From an unidentified eubacterium SCB49 (GTDB lineage Bacteria; Bacteroidota; Bacteroidia; Flavobacteriales; Flavobacteriaceae), in the NCBI GenBank assembly GCA_000170815.1, contig ABCO01000005.1, forward strand, positions 176,356 through 240,355: a stretch of DNA of 64,000 nucleotides, read 5' to 3'. Position numbers and translations under genes: made by a program. Shown here one piece after another: positions 61,350 through 64,000 of the stretch; position 1 is the first letter of the stretch; the number at the start of each line of letters is the position of its first letter. Under the pieces are notes generated by a model. The model ran no database searches. It was not told where the DNA came from and was given only the letters and a program-made list of their open reading frames with translations.

Positions 61350-61886
61350 AAAAAAATTGTTAGTTAGTTACTTATGTTACACAATATATTAAAGTTTTAA
61401 TTATTAAAAAACATTGTGATTATATGTTAAATTAGTATTTTATAAACAAAGTTGAAGTTGTAGTCTTTGATTTTATCGATACGTCTTTTTTATTGTTAAA
61501 ATTTTATTTTATTCTCTTTAATAATTAATATTTATTTGGTTTAATTTAAAATTTTATGAAATTGTTTTTGGTGCTTTTTGACGTGTTATTTTATTTCTTT
61601 GTTTTTTCAAATCTGAAAATTTAAGATAACTTTAAGTTTCTTTTAACAAATAAACGTTCAAATTGTATATTCATCCGGTAAATTTAAATTTTAATGCTTT
61701 TTTTGAGAACTCGTAATTTTAATACTATAAATTTCTTTATATGACTTTTCTTTTAAAATTCTCCATATTAATAAATAGCTACAGATTAGTTTTATAAATT
61801 TTCAGAGTTGTAAGAATTCGTATTTTACTATTTTTACATTTATTTTAAAAAAAATCCCTTTTAACTCTATTAATTAAACAGCAACA
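61350..61886. other. long AT-rich divergent intergenic region
   Basis: This 537-base stretch separates the propeller-like gene and the TPR-HTH regulator. It is very AT-rich. I find no gene, repeat or strong promoter; only a weak TATTTTTA (61829-61836) with TTG 18 bases upstream could serve the regulator. Confidence 0.5.
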
Positions 61887-63536
61887 ATGCGTTTATCTAC
61901 TTACGCGATTCTATTATTTATTTGTTTATTTCCCTTGCAGTTTCTTGCGCAACAAGAGACTCAAGCTACCGTAATAGACCGAATTGATTTAGGAGTTAAA
62001 TATTTATCTGAAAAAGAGCATATAAAATCTATTGAAGAGTTAATAGATGCAAAAGAAATTGCAATACAGAATAAATGGTATCCTCAGGCATTTAATGCTA
62101 CTTTAAACATAGGGACTAATTATTATTTAATGATGGACTATGGAGAAGCTTTTCAGTATTATTTAAAGGCTTATGAATTAGCAATTAATCATCTTGGGGC
62201 TAGTCAACAAATGTCTGTATATAATAATATTGGTGTCTTGTATATTGAAGAAAAAGATGCAATAAAATCTGAAGATTCATTTTTTAAAGCTTATGAAATT
62301 GCCAAAAGTCTAGATGATAAAAGACAGATGGGAGCCTACGGAATTAACTTAGCGCTATTATTAAATAAGACGGGAAAACTTGATCTTGCAGAACAATATA
62401 TAGAAGAAGCTTTACCTCATTTAAAAGAGAGTCCTGGTATATATTTATTAGCAAAAATAGCAAAAACAGAGAATTTACTTTTAAGAAATCAATATGAAAA
62501 AGCTGAAAAGCTTGGATTAGAAATTCTTCCAGAAATTGAAAAATTAGAGTTACTCAGTGATCGGTTTACGTTTAATGATAAAGTTACATTGTTATTAATC
62601 TTAAGCGAGATTTATGAAAAACAAAATGAGCTAAAACTTGCAAAAGAGTATGCTTTAAGGGCTCGAGATATTCAAGAAAATATAGAAGAGAGAGCTGATG
62701 TTTATGATCGTCTTGCGACGGTTTATATGAAAACACAAGATTTTAAAGGAGCAATGTCTTATAAAGATTCTGTTCTAATTGCTACAGATTCACTACATTC
62801 TATTAAAAATAGTGCACTATATAAGAGTGAAAAAGTTAAATATCAAATTCAGAATTACAAACATGAAATTTCAGAGAGTAAAAAATTATTAAAAAAGGAA
62901 CAACAATTCTTTTACACTTTAATTGTTGTTCTTTTAATAATATTGTTTTTTTTAGTTTGGATTTATAAAAACAACTTACTTAAACAAAAGCAAAAGAAAA
63001 GAATCTTTGACTTAGAGTTGGCAAAAGAAAAAACGGAGAACCTACTTTTAGAAGAACGACATCGTGAGAAAGAAGCGCTTGTGCTATTAGAAAAAGAACG
63101 GCTTAAAAATGAACTTGATATAAAAAATAGAGAGCTAACGGCAAGGGCAATGTATTTAGCAAGTAAAAATGAACTCATTGAAGATGTAATACAATCCATT
63201 TCAAAGAATAGCCAAATAGCAACTAACGCTTCTTTAAAATCTCAAATTAATGATTTGAAACAGCATTTAAAAAAGGATACTCAATGGGATAGTTTTTTCA
63301 AGCATTTTGAAGAATTAAACCAAGGCTTTTTAGATAACCTCAGAACAAAGCATCCTAAACTAACATCTAATGATATTCGTTTTTTAACTTTCTTGTACAT
63401 GAATTTAAGTAATCAAGAAATAGCCTCATTATTAAACATAACTCCACAGTCTTGTAGGAAACGCAAAGAGCGTATTTCAAAAAAAATGGACATACCAGAT
63501 AGCCTCACACTTCATGCTTACCTTTCAGCTATTTAG
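61887..63536 (+). CDS. membrane TPR regulator with C-terminal LuxR-type HTH
   Basis: The 549-residue protein begins with a signal peptide (1-22, FPLQFLAQQ) and has TPR-like helical repeats in the periplasm (about 38-300). One transmembrane helix (about 340-358, FYTLIVVLLIILFFLVWIY), a long coiled coil (about 360-430) and a C-terminal helix-turn-helix (about 490-548, LTSNDIRFLTFLYMNLSNQ, LLNITPQSCRKRKERI) follow. This layout is common in Bacteroidota membrane-bound regulators and lets a periplasmic event control a cytoplasmic DNA-binding domain. The target is unknown; the next gene encodes a secreted FG-GAP protein. Confidence 0.85.
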   Translation: MRLSTYAILLFICLFPLQFLAQQETQATVIDRIDLGVKYLSEKEHIKSIEELIDAKEIAIQNKWYPQAFNATLNIGTNYYLMMDYGEAFQYYLKAYELAINHLGASQQMSVYNNIGVLYIEEKDAIKSEDSFFKAYEIAKSLDDKRQMGAYGINLALLLNKTGKLDLAEQYIEEALPHLKESPGIYLLAKIAKTENLLLRNQYEKAEKLGLEILPEIEKLELLSDRFTFNDKVTLLLILSEIYEKQNELKLAKEYALRARDIQENIEERADVYDRLATVYMKTQDFKGAMSYKDSVLIATDSLHSIKNSALYKSEKVKYQIQNYKHEISESKKLLKKEQQFFYTLIVVLLIILFFLVWIYKNNLLKQKQKKRIFDLELAKEKTENLLLEERHREKEALVLLEKERLKNELDIKNRELTARAMYLASKNELIEDVIQSISKNSQIATNASLKSQINDLKQHLKKDTQWDSFFKHFEELNQGFLDNLRTKHPKLTSNDIRFLTFLYMNLSNQEIASLLNITPQSCRKRKERISKKMDIPDSLTLHAYLSAI

Positions 63537-63542
63537 CGGGGT

Positions 63543-63571
63543 TGTCACACAATTTTTTGCCTAATGTCACA
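63543..63571 (+). repeat. TGTCACA direct repeat downstream of the TPR-HTH gene
   Basis: TGTCACA occurs at 63543-63549 and 63565-63571 (22-base period), with a further partial TGTCCA at 63575. It lies between the regulator and the FG-GAP gene, so it may be a binding site; support is weak. Confidence 0.35.
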
Positions 63572-63695
63572 AAATGTCCACGCTTGTTTTTACCAACAAT
63601 TGTTACTTATAGCTACTTTTATTGCATCTTAATTTCATAGAGATTAAAAGCTTGTTCTTTTTTATCTCTAATTAAATAATTCTAAATATTATACA

Positions 63696-64000
63696 ATGAA
63701 AAAAATCAACATTACTAAAAGCATGTTTGTTATAGCATGTTTAATTGGAGGTATAACTGCAAAAGCTCAATTTGTTCAAACAACAAAAATTGTAGGAGAG
63801 ATTAGAGAAAGTAGAGCAGAGTTTGGAACATCTGTAGCTATGACAGAAAATTTTGCAGCAGTAGGTGCTTCTAGAGAAGTTGAAGCTGCAGGTGCAGCTT
63901 ATATTTATGCAAAAGATAGCGAAGGTGTCTGGGATTACACGCAACGCTTAGAGCCAGGTGATCTTAATAGTGGAGCTGAGTTTGGTGGCGCTATGAAATT
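63696..64000 (+). CDS. secreted FG-GAP repeat protein, 5' part (cut by window end)
   Basis: The ATG at 63696 opens a frame that runs to the window end without a stop (about 101 codons seen). It begins with a signal peptide (MKKINITKSMFVIACLIGG, cleavage after AKA) and then one FG-GAP unit (FGTSVAMTENFAAVGASRE, GAAYIYAKDSEGVW) and the start of the next (GAEFGGAMK). FG-GAP repeats build beta-propellers in secreted adhesins and T9SS cargo. The downstream end is not visible, so a sorting domain cannot be checked. It follows the TPR-HTH regulator. Confidence 0.8.
   Translation, partial: MKKINITKSMFVIACLIGGITAKAQFVQTTKIVGEIRESRAEFGTSVAMTENFAAVGASREVEAAGAAYIYAKDSEGVWDYTQRLEPGDLNSGAEFGGAMK

Noticed and set aside
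63741..63944. Minus-strand cysteine/serine-rich open frame at the window end
   Set aside because: It is antisense to the FG-GAP gene, which has a start codon, signal peptide and repeat motif.
1..64000. CRISPR array, prophage, restriction-modification or toxin-antitoxin system
   Set aside because: No regularly spaced repeats, phage structural genes, or pairs with such motifs were seen.

Overview
The window looks like chromosomal DNA from a low-GC marine-type member of the Flavobacteriaceae (Bacteroidota). Four observations support this. Several secreted proteins end in type IX secretion (T9SS) type A sorting domains. Promoters fit the Bacteroidota pattern TTG / about 20 bp / TAnnTTTG, and Shine-Dalgarno sequences are largely absent. 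Families such as DUF3822, DUF4625, DUF4212-ActP and split MacA/MacB/TolC are typical of the group. There is no intact insertion sequence, no CRISPR array and no prophage.

Layout. 1-10.2 kb: housekeeping and small genes (RDD protein end, rsmD, DUF3822, a RecD-like helicase, kdsB, acyltransferase, yebC, pterin dehydratase, an RmlD-like protein, glutaminase, two unknown membrane proteins). 10.2-22.7 kb: gcvT, a 1580-residue secreted ExeM-type nuclease, NAD(P)H-hydrate repair enzyme, M23 peptidase, TlpA-like lipoprotein, hutH with a small T9SS cargo protein. 22.7-33.7 kb: clpC, gyrA, a TPR protein, NlpC/P60 peptidase, thiolase, PgpH-type HD phosphohydrolase. 33.7-36.3 kb: a four-tRNA operon (Ser, Pro, Pro, Arg) with promoter and terminator, a GbsR-type regulator and an MscS channel.

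36.3-47.7 kb is a minus-strand short-chain fatty acid region. It holds a porin, DUF4212 and ActP-type symporter operon. It also holds a histidine kinase fused to a symporter-like domain with a stand-alone receiver, propionyl-CoA and acetyl-CoA synthetases, and a truncated IS1 InsA-like zinc-ribbon/HTH protein at the upstream edge. 47.9-55 kb is an export module: a LytTR two-component system, a small EF-hand protein, and tolC-macA-macB(ATPase)-macB(permease) preceded by a 20-bp-period direct repeat.

55.1-59.6 kb is the most intriguing part. A small HxxxH...CxxC membrane protein, a TonB-dependent receptor and two histidine-rich DUF4625 lipoproteins lie downstream of a promoter bracketed by two identical-arm palindromes (GCAAC-N3-GTTGC). 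I infer a metal-responsive, probably zinc-related, outer-membrane uptake system. The window ends with a secreted T9SS beta-propeller-like protein, a TPR-transmembrane-HTH regulator, and the start of an FG-GAP-repeat secreted protein cut by the window edge. All functional calls come from reading motifs by eye; no database search was run.
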